Shown: positions 51,230 to 63,113, counted from the stretch's first letter. The stretch is DNA of 64,000 bases from Epiperipatus broadwayi (GCA_028023455.1 JAQFVV010006736.1:308501-372500); one strand, 5' to 3'. The notes: generated by a model not told the origin, from the letters alone. Numbers and translations are program-made.

Positions 51230-53170
51230 AGAGTTCCACCTTCCTATTAAAAAAACTTTTTAACTTCAAAAATACTCTTTATAAAAATAAACTCCCTATA
51301 TTGGAAAAAGGTTTTAATTTTGCTGTTAACATCATCACACATTCCTTTTGAGACTATTTATCTGCAAAATTGAATCAGCTCTCAATAATAAAGATTCAGA
51401 AGCTGACTTTGCCAGGACTGAATCTGCAATATTCTATGCAAATCAGTACCTCCTAAAAGTAATGTCAAAAATTGGGAAAAATTATCTATTAAATTTATTA
51501 AACCAGATAACTCTATAACAGTATTTCCTGCAGACAAAAAAAATGCCAATTTGATTATGAACTATAACATCCATAATACCAAAATATTGGACCTGTTAAA
51601 TGTTAAAGCTTATGTTAAAACAAAAAGAGATCATACCACATACCTTGAAAAAAACAACAACTATGTGCTATTGATGACAATGTTAAAAAATAAATCATAT
51701 TTATGAAAATCCTCTATATACTCATTCTATCGTCCACCTAACATATTAAAATAAACATTCCAATATCCTTCTAAAATCTTGGCAAAATATGTGACAAGTC
51801 AAATAAAATCAATTATTCATTCTAAGAAATTATATATAAAATCACAACCTATTTTATTTTCTTTTATTGATAATTTAAAAATCATATAAAATGACATTTT
51901 TGTGGAATTTTATGTTGTTTCATTGTTTATTAATATTCTATCATTAAGGCATTATATATGTAACTTCTAAACATTGTATTTCACAAAGACATAACAGTCA
52001 TAAGTTAAATCTTATCTTTCCAATATCTTTTTTATTTACAATAACAACAATGGTATTACCCATTTTTAATGTTTTATTCTGATTTATTCATGGAAGAATT
52101 TGAAACACAGGCTTTAGGTTTAGTTTAATGCAAGACCCTTTTGTGATTCAGGAAATTCATGACTTTGTTCATATGGGAAGACTAATTGAATTACTTCTTA
52201 ATATGCATTAATAGTCTACACCCCCAAATTAATTAACTATGGAAATGAAAAAGATTGAATTACTTCTTAATATGCATTAATAGTCTACACCCCCAAATTA
52301 ATTAACTATGGAAATGAAAAAGATTGGAAAAGTTCCTTTCCTTGATGTTCTTGTTTCTAAAAATAATATCTTAACAGTATTTAGAGACATGATATAAAAC
52401 TTACACTTAGTAATAAATATCTGAAGACATCATACCATCATGCTAAATATTTTCTCACTCTTCATAAGGGTTTTCTTAATTTTAAATAAATTCATATTAA
52501 AAAAAGAGCTAAAACATAGACATTAAATATTATTACTAAGTAGTTATAATGCCATTGCTATAAACAGAACACTGTGCCAAACCAAAAACATCAAAAAAGA
52601 GAAAGAACAAAATATCTGTTTTATAAAATGCATTCCTTATACAAAAGGAACCATAGATAAAATTGGATATTATCTGAAATGCCATGACAAAAAAGACAAC
52701 ATTTTCCACTGAACAAAAACTTAGCCATATTTTAACAAAAACCTAAGGACTTAATCTATATTGAATCTCAAGATATCTATGATACATCCTGTGGTGTGAG
52801 CCAAACAACATATGCATGAAAGATCAACCATCATATAAACTGGAGAAATAGCATTAAAAAGATCACAACATCCTCAATACTTGTTCCTTATGGCACTGCA
52901 TAGATTTCTCATATACCAGAATCTACATGTAACAGTCATCATCAAAGAATATTTAGAGAGATCATAGAAATTTGGTAAGACCTAATTGCATTAATAAATT
53001 ATGATGAAGCAATAAAACTCTATCCATATGGAAGAGTTTCTTTAAAAAAATGGATATCAATAAAAAAAAACATGGATCAAATTTAAGCCAAACTGATCAA
53101 CAATCACGTGATATAATTTCTTATGTCTGTAACAACTATGCCTTTACTACTCTACTCAGTTGAGAGCAAA
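51230..53170 (+). pseudogene. Penelope-like element remnant 3: reverse transcriptase and GIY-YIG endonuclease
   Basis: Plus strand, mixed frames. LEKGFNFAVNIITHSF (about 51300-51350; family LGKGLNFAP) is followed by SITVFPADKKNANL (about 51510-51560; the PADKG block) and KAYVKTKRDHTTYLE. Next come a PSKILAKYVTSQI piece, then MEEFETQAL (about 52090-52120; ME.FE..AL) and IGKVPFLDVLVSKNN (about 52323-52370; LPFLDVL). The endonuclease follows at about 52745-53040 with a YDTSCGVSQTTYA remnant, a SHHQRIFREIIEIW block and a final LYPYGRVSLKKW. The catalytic YVDD block is not readable, and a 69-bp perfect duplication (52185-52322) interrupts it. Beyond the ORF, 53104-53165 resembles the end of element B in reverse orientation. 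Confidence 0.8.
52185..52322. repeat. 69-bp perfect tandem duplication
   Basis: Unit begins ATTGAATTACTTCTTAATAT; copies 52185-52253 and 52254-52322 are identical, though the host element is heavily decayed, so the duplication is recent or an assembly product. Confidence 0.9.
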
Positions 53171-55699
53171 CATCATAATATACAACTTAACAATGACTTC
53201 TGTAAATATTGTTATTATTAATCAATATGACCTGATGTTACTGATGAATCTGCATTTTGTATGAACTCAGAGAGATCTTTTATATTTAAAAGCCATAAAT
53301 ATGACAATATAATGAAGAATATTCTATGGCCAGAAAAATGTATATCTTGTATTAAAACTAATATATAAATAGATAATTAGCCAATGATTTAACACTCAAA
53401 GGTCACCTGTTGATTGAGTGCATGCTAGAAGTAAAAAATTGAGATGTAATCCATGGAACTTTAGCTCAAAGTTCATTATTCTAATACTATACTAAATCAC
53501 AAAAAGTATCACAACCAATGATATCTACTAAACATAATGTCCTTCATTTTAATGATGGTAATTTCTCTAATTAAACAATTTATTCAAAATAGTTTTTACA
53601 AAACTAAAAGAGATAGTTTCTTTATAGGTTTGTATGGTGTTTTATAATTCAAATCTGACTGAAATATTTTTTTATATTAATGCTAATTATGAAGTTCATA
53701 TCTATTTTTTAAATTTTTTTTGCATAGTTACTGTAAAAAAAGTGACAAAATAACGTGTTTACTGCCAAAAGCAATCTTTGGCATTACATCTAAAAAAATA
53801 TATATTCTTTATTACTCTTTTAAATTATTCTGCTTAAGCCACTACCATGAAGGTTTGAAAATACTAATGCTATCCTAGAATTTTTTTGACAATAAATGAA
53901 ACATGCAACATCAGAAAATGTCAGAATTTGGGAGAATTTAAGATTCATTTATTTGAGATTTCAGTTATCTATTCATATCTCATTTAATTCACAAAGACCT
54001 GTTGTTTCTGTCTTAGTTTTTTTTCACCTCCCCGTACTTTCTATTGTATGGTTTAGAGTTTATACATTCATCCATATATATATATATATTCGATGGTGTG
54101 AATACAGCTTCAAAAAATTGTCAGTATTAATTAAGCAAATTTTCATTAAAAAAAGAAAGAAATATAATCTAAAATTAAAATATATAAACTCATTTACGCT
54201 AATATTCTAATATTAGAATCTCTGACTGAAGTTGTTCTAAAAATACTAAGCATTTCAGATATTTTATTTTTGCTGTCAAATCTAGCTTTAATAAAAACGG
54301 CTTTTAAATTAATTATGTATGCGTGTAAATAAGATGAATATTTATAACAATCTCATTTAATTAAAATAGCATCTTAATGTTATATAATAATTAATAAAAA
54401 AATTGATGATTTGAAATAATTTGAAAAATTTATCATTATTTTAGTGAGAAAATTATAATATTTCAGTCCAACATAAATAATATTATATATATAATATTAA
54501 AATTAATCGTAAAATTTTGTATTTATGGAGAATATTTTTAAAGCGGTTTGCAAGAACAAATTAAAAAACTAGACAATTTTGTAAGAAAAACAATTTAAAT
54601 ATTATTTGTCTGAAATTTAAATCTTGTTTTAGTTAAGTTTGCCACCACCATTTTAAATCATTATGCAAAAATTCTCCAAATTTATTCTAGTTTCTCCTGT
54701 TAGTTTCATTTCTTCATATTGTTGTGAAAACTTCATTATTTATTCTTTTCACATGATCTATTTTTAGATATTTTACAAACTTTTGAAATCTAGTTTAATA
54801 TTTTACCTGTACATTAATTATCAATTCTATTAATGATAAATCCATTTCAATTCTATTTTAACATCTTAATTCTTTCAAGGTAGCAGCTGCCTGTTTTCTT
54901 TCATATATATTTTTTATTTTATTCGAACATATATTCAAATTCCATTATTTGATTTTGTTTTTCCATTAAAGAACTATCATGAATGATAAAGTAAATAGCA
55001 AAAATGTTATAATTATTTGCTGGTCATGGTCACTTTAATTTCTTTAATGATTTGAGAGTAACATATAGATCTAAAATATATATTTTTAACTCAATGTATA
55101 ACACACTTTTATATGTTAATGGAGATATTTTAAACCGATAAAAATAATATTTTAATAGTAAATAATGGCACCAGAGTTCAGATGATTAAAACAAAAGCTT
55201 TAGATCTTAATGTATTTATATGGAGAATAAATAAAAAAATTATTAAAAGTTGACTGTGATATGCTGGAGTTAATCTGTGAAATTTTTTTAAAGTATGTGT
55301 CTATTATTCTAATTTATAAAATCAAAAAAAAATATCATGAAATATTATTATTCACCTTATTGAAAGATAATCTTAAATGTTTTATTAAATAGATCGATGC
55401 AGATCATATATGAGTGGTATTGAGAGATTCGTTATAGCGTTAAAAACCATTATGCATAGGATCAATGTGTATGCTATCTTAAAATTCAAACAAAAATAAA
55501 CTATAAGCAAACGAGGCTTTTATATGGTATATTTATAAATTTATTAAAAAATTTGATTTATATAACAATGAAACTAGGATACAATATTTGTAAATAGTTA
55601 ATTGTTCATAAAATATTAGTTTTATTACATAGTTATTATAGTAATAGTATGAAAGGAAAAATTATCACTGATGGGGACATAAATAAGTTATAAAATTAA

Positions 55700-56420
55700 A
55701 ATTGGTTTTGGCAGTGATATTCAAATGGTAAGAGAAGTTATTGAAAGAATCTAGGGGTAAACGTTGGCATTTTGCTTTGGGTTTATGAATTGAAAAAAGG
55801 ATTTAAATGTATAAGCATTTTCACAGGGATTAAAATGATAGAAAATGAAAATATAATAGATGCAGGATATTATCAAATTCTGAAGAATATTTATTAAATG
55901 CAGCAGATTAATAAACTACTTGGTGACATTAAAATAGTTAAACTAATACGAGAGTCCATGGGTGGTTTCATATCTCCTAAACCTTATACAGCAGTTTCAA
56001 GAAAACAAAGCTAAAGGTCAAAAATAAACAGTGGATGAAAAGTGATTATTTTTGCAAATAAAAACAATGGCAAGATCTATTAAATAAAAGCAAGAGAAAG
56101 AACTAAAGGTCAAATGCTAAAAAGATTAAAGTATCTTTTCAAAAAAAAAGAAGAGAATAACATTTCTCAGTAATAAATAAAAGAAATTATCAATACATTA
56201 ATCGCTTTATTAATGCAAATGGACATGTAATGGATGAAATTAATCATAGAATGAAACTAGAAAGAAATACTTTGTAGAATAGCTTAATATTAAAATAAAG
56301 TAAGCCCATGTGTTTGAATAGAAGAAATAATAATAAATATATTTTATCAAATTTACTATGAATCTGACACTTAAATAGTTACACCTTTTGACTGACAAAT
56401 TTTCTTATTGGCCAGATTGA
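55700..56420 (+). pseudogene. Reverse transcriptase fragment of the 18.6-kb LINE family
   Basis: A diverged match to 20230-21020 of the long copy. It shows CFGFMN.KKDLNV (FEFVDYEKTFDS in the long copy), then a LKNIY....TATI-type block (about 55870-55920), then MDEINHRMKLERN (MDKINRRIKLGCN near 20820) and a final tract with ATTTTATCAAATTTAC before AATCTGACACTTAA (about 56340-56375; TTTTATCAGTTTTTACTAAT, then GTCTGACACTTAAC near 21000). Stops in all frames. No endonuclease part seen. Confidence 0.6.
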
Positions 56421-57632
56421 GAAAAAAAAATTGAGTGATCTTATTCATCAAATACCGTTAGCATGTTTTTATTCACAGATATCTTAATGTACAGTAATCA
56501 GAATTGTTTTAATTTAACTTTTAAAAATTGAATTATTTTACATTCAAATTGCTTAAATGCATTAATAACTGAAGAAAAATATAAGAAAAAACAGAAAAAA
56601 TAGCCTGTAGTAAGACAAAAATATATATATTTCAACCAATTGTAATGTAAAATTGCCATTGATTTTTCATGTTTTAGAAATTATGAATGTTGATTATTCA
56701 CTTCTGTTGTCTTTTTTACATCTGAAATTAAATATTTTAAATAAAAGTCTTAATCTAGCCACATTAATAGTGAATATAGTGTAAAAAAATAATCTTAAAA
56801 TATATAAATATTTATGAAAAATAGTTGCATTTGCTAGTTGTCACCGAATGTTATTCATATGCAAATAGCAGCCAAGCGTTATTCACTTGTCTTGATTATT
56901 TTTCTTGTAAAATTTATAAAATTTTGAATCAAAGTTTATATTTAGGTAAATTAATGTAAAAACTTAATTATGAATGTAAAAAATTATGGGAAATATGTTT
57001 ATTTATATTCAAAATCTATTATGAAAGCATAAAACACTTTGGTTTAATTTCTGATTTTGACAGTTAGAAATACTTGGTGAACAATGGCCAAAGTTGACAG
57101 ACAGTGCTTTGTTGCACCTTATAAGATGAAAGAGGCTGGACAATATGACAATGGATATCAAAGAAAACCCTTTTTTTTTTGCAAAAACATTGCCAAATGC
57201 AGATTTTTTTGGAATTAAAATTTTAAATATAGATTAAATTACAAATTTTCAATAAAATAAGTGAAAAATGAAGAATGTGTGAACAAAAATAGCTAAGTGA
57301 TGATGCAAAATGTAGATGGAATATTTTTTTTTGGAATAACCAGGCAACTAAATCATCAACCTTTAAATATCTTATAAAAATCATGTTAATTTATTATTCA
57401 GTGAAGTAAAGAATGCCACATATTTTTTATTTATTAACATCACTTGCTTATATCCATAATATTTTCCTCAATAATTTATGCCTCAGTATTATATTGGAAG
57501 TTTAAAGATAAATTTGTAACTTTAATATTTTATATTTTTTGAAATTTTTTATTAGTTACAATTTCTTCTAAAAATCAAACATTTCAGCTAGAATCACTGC
57601 AACATACTAATCTAAAATTTATCCATATATAT

Positions 57633-57910
57633 ATGATCAATAGATGATGCTTTACCAAAACCACCGAACAAGCATATTTTGTTTACGTAAATGTCAAAAG
57701 AGTCAGAATTTACTATCTCTTTCATTTGCTCCACCTTCAGATCAGCTGATTTCAAGCTAATTTGCTATCATCAGTGAAGGATAGGGCTAGAAACTAGATC
57801 TAAACACTGACTCCAAGCGTTTATGCAAAAAGTTCCTATTAGTTTGCAAGCATGAATTTTTCAGACACGTAATGTTTTCAAACCCAGCCTAACAAGCCAG
57901 ATAGCTACAT
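57633..57910 (-). repeat. Element C, partial copy with intact hammerhead-like core
   Basis: Reads on the minus strand in the same order as 58167-58445 of the next copy: GTAGCTATCTGGCTTGTTAG, ATGCTTGCAAACTAATAGGA, CTAGTTTCTAGCCCTATCCT, the hammerhead-like segment, AAAAGAGTCAGAATT (plus strand) and GGTTTTGGTAAAGCATCATC. The far 3' terminus is missing. Sequence identity is high, so element C is a younger family than A. Confidence 0.8.
57731..57786 (-). ncRNA. Hammerhead ribozyme-like motif, family C, copy 1
   Basis: Minus strand: CCTTCA, core CTGATGA (plus 57768-57774), hairpin AGC-AAATTA-GCT, GAAA (plus 57750-57753), stem III ATCA-GC-TGAT, cleavage base C, then TGAAGG. Stem I CCTTCA/TGAAGG is six perfect pairs and stem III four. 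All core bases are present; the stem II base at the core is T/T rather than G-C. This is the best-preserved hammerhead-like sequence in the window. Confidence 0.75.
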
Positions 57911-58021
57911 GGGTCTGATATCAGTTCAGTTTCACCACATAGTCAAAGCCTCTGCAATATATATCATTGCAAAAACCTTTAAAGATACATTTATGAAAAA
58001 CAAAAACAAGTTATAATCACA

Positions 58022-58465
58022 TAACTTCCTATCGCTTGTATTTATGATCAATAGATGGCACTTTACCAAAACCACCAAACAAGCATATATTTGTTTATAT
58101 AAATGTCAAAAGAGTCAGAATTCACTATCTCTTTCATTTGCTCCACCTTCAGATCAGCTGATTTCATGTAGCTATCTGGCTTGTTAGGCTGGGTTTGAAG
58201 ACATTACGTGTCTGAAAAATTCATGCTTGCAAAATGATAGGAACTTTTTGCATAAACGCTTGAAGTCAGTGTTTAGATCTAGTTTCTAGCCCTATCCTTC
58301 ACTGATGATAGCAAATTAGCTTGAAATCAGCTGATGTGAAGATGGAGCAAATGAAAGAGATAGTGAATTCTGACTCTTTTGACGTTTGTGTAAACAAATG
58401 TACACTTGTTCGTGGTTTTGGTAAAGCGTCATCTATTGATCATAAATACAAGTGATAGCAAGTTA
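58022..58465 (+). repeat. Element C, copy with inverted 5' extension
   Basis: The main unit (about 58167-58465, plus strand) is preceded by an inverted copy of its own 3' end (58022-58165). TAACTTCCTATCGCTTGTAT on the left is the reverse complement, with a few mismatches, of the right end ATACAAGTGATAGCAAGTTA. The inverted part stops inside the hammerhead region, after TCAGCTGATTTCA, where it meets TGTAGCTATCTGG. The terminal inverted repeat is about 145 bases. The unit has no coding potential. Confidence 0.85.
58293..58343 (+). ncRNA. Hammerhead ribozyme-like motif, family C, copy 2
   Basis: CTGATGA at 58302-58308, GAAA at 58323-58326, stem III ATCAGCTGAT, stem I CCTTCA with TGAAGA (five of six). 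The base before the predicted cut is G instead of C, which known hammerheads do not tolerate, so this copy should be inactive. Confidence 0.65.
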
Positions 58466-58469
58466 CATA

Positions 58470-61150
58470 GATTAGGACATATACTAATGCTAGATAAGCA
58501 TTTAATATCAGAGAGAGAAAACTGATTTATGATAGGTTTACCTATATCCTCTATGGCACATATTAAAATATTAACTAAGCAAAAAGATGCGAATGAAACA
58601 TTATTCATGGGCTTCAGTCCACAAAGACTCGGTTTGCCATAAGACCGCTCAACCTGCTGTGAATAAGAACATTAGTAGTTCAGGTAGTCAGATAAGCATC
58701 ATGAATCATCTAGGTCCTTGTGCCCTAATTCTAAAAGTGTGCATGAACCCAAACTAAAGTGGATGAGAGTGACCTCCGCCAGCATGTCATTGAAAATTAT
58801 GCAGCAAGCTGATAAGTGTACATTGCGTACTTTGTAAAGACACATCCGCAACTTATACATATATATATAACGCAATCGCGTAATATTACATTATCATGCC
58901 TTAATATTAGATAGTGTATATTTGCATATCTATATAATCCAGTTCTCAAATTTAGTATTTTAAATATACTATTAAGGGACTAAATTAATTAGTAACCTAG
59001 TTTAATATTACCACCTGCATCTCAACATAAATAAATCTAAGGAGGATAAAGCATATTTGCGGGGTAATTATGAATAAAATATTAAAATATGCTTTGAAAT
59101 CATTTCTGTGTCTAGTTCCGATGATATATGAGTTATACATATAAATAGTTATAATTCATAACTAAAATTAAGCCAACTGCATAAAATAGCTAGATAACTG
59201 ATTATTATAATATTGATATCCAAAACTTAATCAGTAACATAATATGATCTCAAAACAGTGAGTGAGAATGAACAATAATGATTCAATTGATTAATATTAA
59301 ATTATAGTGAAGATTTGAAATTATCTTCGCAAATCGATAAGCTAAAATGATATTTAAAAATACTTGCCGTTTTGAGTCATTTGGAATATTAAATACACAT
59401 ATTATATTAGAATGATAAAATCATAAAAAAAAATTGAATAGATTTAGAAATAGGCATAAAAAGACCGCAGAAAATTGTACATTTAAAATAGATTAATAGG
59501 AGTTTTACAATTTAAAAGAGAATTCGAGTTTTACATTATAAAAAAGAATTTAAATTTTATAATCAGGCAAAACTTAGCATTTGACAATCTTCTTTGTAGA
59601 TTTTAGTAAAGGTGTTTGATGAAAGCAGATTTAGTGAATAGCTAGCTTTTAAAATAGAGAAACGAAAGTCACAGTTTATAGACAAGAGCTCTGAGAAAAT
59701 TTTACCGTTTAGTTATTTCCATTGCAGCTGGTTTTGAAGCACTTGGGATGATAATTAATACATTGACACTTGATGATGATGCACAGTTAACAGAGATTTT
59801 TTCATGGGCTACTTTTGGCTGGTGATGGCATTAGGTTTCATTGGACTGAATCTCTCCATTCTCTGCAAGGAGAGGCGGTGGATTACGGCCTCTACTCGCA
59901 CATTTTAAGGTGAAACCAACATGGATTCGGCCTATAGTTCACTTAATATATATATATATATGATTGATCTATGTTAATAAAACTTCAAGTATTTATACCT
60001 TTTGAAATCTGCACACCTGTTATTTTTTTGCGTAGCTGAACAATCCATTTTATTTTAGCCAAACATTTAATTATTCCCACTGGCAGAAAAACTCATTTCT
60101 TTATTTAGACAAACAATTTTAGTGATAACAAAGAAATTTAGATTATGTTTTCCCTGCTTATATTTTGTTAACATTATATATTTCAAACAATATTCACACT
60201 ATTTTAGGACTATTTTAGGATTAAATGCGTGACCTACATCAAATCTGTTTCCAAAATCGAATGTTATCTTGTCAAAATTACCCTGTAATTAGCAGAAAAC
60301 ACTTTATAACCAGAGGCGGTAGAATAAATGCAGAATAACAGGAGATACGGATATGCAATTTCACTACTACAATAATAAAGTTGCTAAATAATTTAACTAA
60401 AATATTTCTTAAAATAGAAATGTCTATAATATGAATTTACCTATCTGTAATATATATATCATTAGCACAAATAATTTAGACTAAAATATTTCCTAAATTA
60501 GAAATATTTATAAAATTGATACATATCTGATAGCACAAATAATTTAGACTAAAATATTTTTTAAATTAGAAATATTTATAAAATTGATACATATCTGTAA
60601 TCTATACATATTCAATTAAATTACAGACATACTGCTCACATATATATACATGATTCTGCATCTATAATAATTTAATGTTATCAAGATGGGTACTCTGGGA
60701 GGGTTTAAACCTGGCATATAGATAGATGTGTGGGTAACATAAGTGAAACAGGCAGATGGATGAAACTGACCATTTCATATCCCCAATCTTACTTAAAAAA
60801 ATAAATAAATAAATGCCTTTACTTAATCTGGATTATTTATGATTAATGACCAAATGTTGGTTTTCATTTAAACAACCAAATTTAGAACTCTACTCCTATC
60901 ATAACACATCTCAAAGTATTCCGAGCCTTGCTTACCCATTACACTCACACTCCCCCCAATGCAACTTAGATTAACAATATATAAAACAACAGGAAAAAAA
61001 ACTTCCTAAGCTAATTAGATTATATATATATATATATATAACTATTTCTAAAGTGATACAAAAAAAATCAAATGCAAAAGTAATTATATGTCATTAGTAA
61101 ACCCCAAGGTTGATTAGTTTAATATACAAGTAAAAGGTAGGGTTTTGATC
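58470..61150. other. Unclassified segment; scattered G+C-richer islands
   Basis: Islands at about 58600-58850 (GCTTCAGTCCACAAAGACTC, GTGACCTCCGCCAGCATG) and 59820-59940 (GGAGAGGCGGTGGATTACGG) are less A+T-rich than the rest and may be relics of repeats. No protein or known RNA is readable. The remainder is A+T-rich DNA with (TA)n at about 59948-59961 and 61021-61041. Confidence 0.35.
60390..60600. repeat. 68-bp tandem repeat, two clear units plus a degenerate one
   Basis: Unit starts AGCACAAATAATTTAGACTA; copies at 60464-60531 and 60532-60599 are nearly identical, and 60390-60463 is a diverged third unit. A+T-rich, non-coding. Confidence 0.8.
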
Positions 61151-61259
61151 CACGTACTTATAATTGTTTAAGTAGGATCTGGGGGTTGTTTGATATCTGG
61201 GGCGGGTGATACAGTATCAAAAAATCCTAGGAGATCATCTTTTTCCGACACCTAATCAT

Positions 61260-62144
61260 ACTCGCTCTCATCCATCCCATCAAACAGGGAGTGATTATTC
61301 TTAACTATCTCCAGGCATTTGGAAAATGCACTCCCTTCGAAAGGAATCTCTTTACTTTTCATATCAACGTATTCAGCACATAAATTAGTGTATAAGTCAT
61401 TAAAATAATGGTCACCATACATGGCAGAGTATCTCTTTAATTTTCCCCTTGGTCTCCTTTTATGTTGGGATATTGGTTTTACTGCTCAATATTTCTTGTG
61501 GATAGCATAAGAGAACTTTTTACCTGCATTTCCCTTTTTCGCTGTGGTAGTGGCAAGGCATGTATCCCCTTTCTTTTCTTCATCTTCCTTTAGCATGGCT
61601 GGATCCTTTTTGGGGAATTGCGTTTTATCATGGCTATCTATAGCTGGTGTCCCACCAAACTTCACCCCCTCTTGGCACATCGTCATGGTACCCTTGATGT
61701 AATCGATAATGCAACCATGCCTGCTCAGAAAATCACTCCCCAACACACCATCATGGATTAGTCTGGTCATGATCAGAAAGGAGTGGCCAAGTGTCGTCTG
61801 ACCTCACTTGACATCCAACCACACCTGATAGTTCTCGGTCATGGTCTTGTGGCCATTTGCTAGGATCATTCATTTACGCTGGGCTGGTAACTTCATTACT
61901 GTGGGAAATCTTGCCCCCAGTTGCTTAACTTATTCCTTAGAGACTATAGATACCTGACTACCTGTATCAACTGATGTGGTTACTGGTGCAGCTTCCACCA
62001 TAACCTGAACCACTGGACAAGGATCTGGATAAACCTCAACACCAGCATCCACTATCATGGTAGTAATGTGGTTAGGGTTCCCTTCAGTACCAATGGGACT
62101 CTGATAGGGGGAACTATCTAATGGGGTCTCCTCTGGTTTAATGA
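61260..62144 (-). pseudogene. Retropepsin-like protease and downstream tail of the second gypsy-type element
   Basis: Minus-strand order: TTSVDTGSQVSIVS with an intact catalytic D-T-G (61968-61960), a stop soon after (KE*VKQLGA), MILANGHK, then the open stretch from 61770: MTRLIHDGVLGSDFLSRHGC and IIDYIKG. The LGSDFL...G..IDY module is the same as in the first element's protease. Beyond it a Lys/Glu-rich linker leads to an acidic frame ending near 61260 (KNNHSLFDGMDESEYD) that I do not recognise; it could be the start of the polymerase polyprotein. Some frame breaks make it non-functional. Confidence 0.75.
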
Positions 62145-63113
62145 CTACCCTTCATAGGGTCTTTTCACCCCTGTTTGGCCCGAATTTCTCCTTGACCACT
62201 GCTGATCACCTGTCACTGTCTGGCACCTTGATGGTTCGATTTTGCAAACTTTTTTGAGGGGCTCTTTGGTAAATCGGGTATAGTCGATTGCTGTTAACAA
62301 TTCAGCCATCTCCACAATGTCTCTAGCCCGACACCCAGTCATAATTTGCTGGACCGGTAGGGGCATGTTTTGCGGTATAGCCAAAATTATCTGGGCATCA
62401 GTGAATGTAAAGCAGACAAGGAACGTAGTCTTGACACCTGCCTTATAAAGAATTGGACATGTGTCTCTTTGGGTATGGACCCATAATTTTCCTGTAAGAC
62501 CGTGTAATAGATACCATTCTGCCTTTCTATACTCCAGAAGCTTTTCGTCAGGGCGGCTTGGTAACTCTCAAATGTAGACAGTTTTGCTGTCAAAGAGTCC
62601 CACCATGATTTTGCATATCCCTGTAGATAACATATAGCCAATGCTATTTGGTCCAATGCCCTCACCCATGCCCTGACCCACTGGAAATGAAAGAGCTCCT
62701 GTAAGCTCTCCAGATGGGCTTTTGGACTTTTCCGCTATTTCAGCCTTAAATATCTTCACCTGAATAAATTTTGCAATTTGCAATGGAGGGTTCACGTCAG
62801 CTATATGGGGTATTTCCACTGGTATATTTCCTATTGCCCTGTCTATACTTTGGAGGCTGAATCCCCCTTCTCTATCCTCTGTCTTTCCTACAATAATAAT
62901 TTCTGGTGGCCGGTATTTCATATCATATGCCATGACAGTCTCTGTAGCTGTATTTTGAAGACCCTGAGACCCATTCATACTCCCAGTCTCCACAATATTG
63001 GGTAATATATCTTCTATAGTCCTCAGATCTTTAGGCCTACTCATTTCTATCTCCCTACTCAGGTCATCACTATCTTTTGGACTAACCAAAGGCCCAGGGA
63101 TGTAGGTATCCAT
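62145..63113 (-). pseudogene. Capsid-like Gag region of the second gypsy-type element
   Basis: Three minus-strand open pieces (63113-62568, 62665-62387, 62384-62145) overlap or abut in different frames, so single-base indels split a once continuous frame. The middle piece has ALAICYLQGYAKSWWDSL and a FIRQVSRLRSLSAL block. The W-W motif after a G-A-A/K tract is typical of gypsy-class capsid helices. The last piece has MPLPVQQIMTGCRARDIVEM, as at the end of capsids, and a basic tail (RRNSGQTGVKRP). No CCHC knuckle seen. Confidence 0.7.

Noticed and set aside
53896-54210. 104-codon open frame as a gene
   Set aside because: No recognisable domain, runs through an (AT)n tract, and a length expected by chance at this scale.
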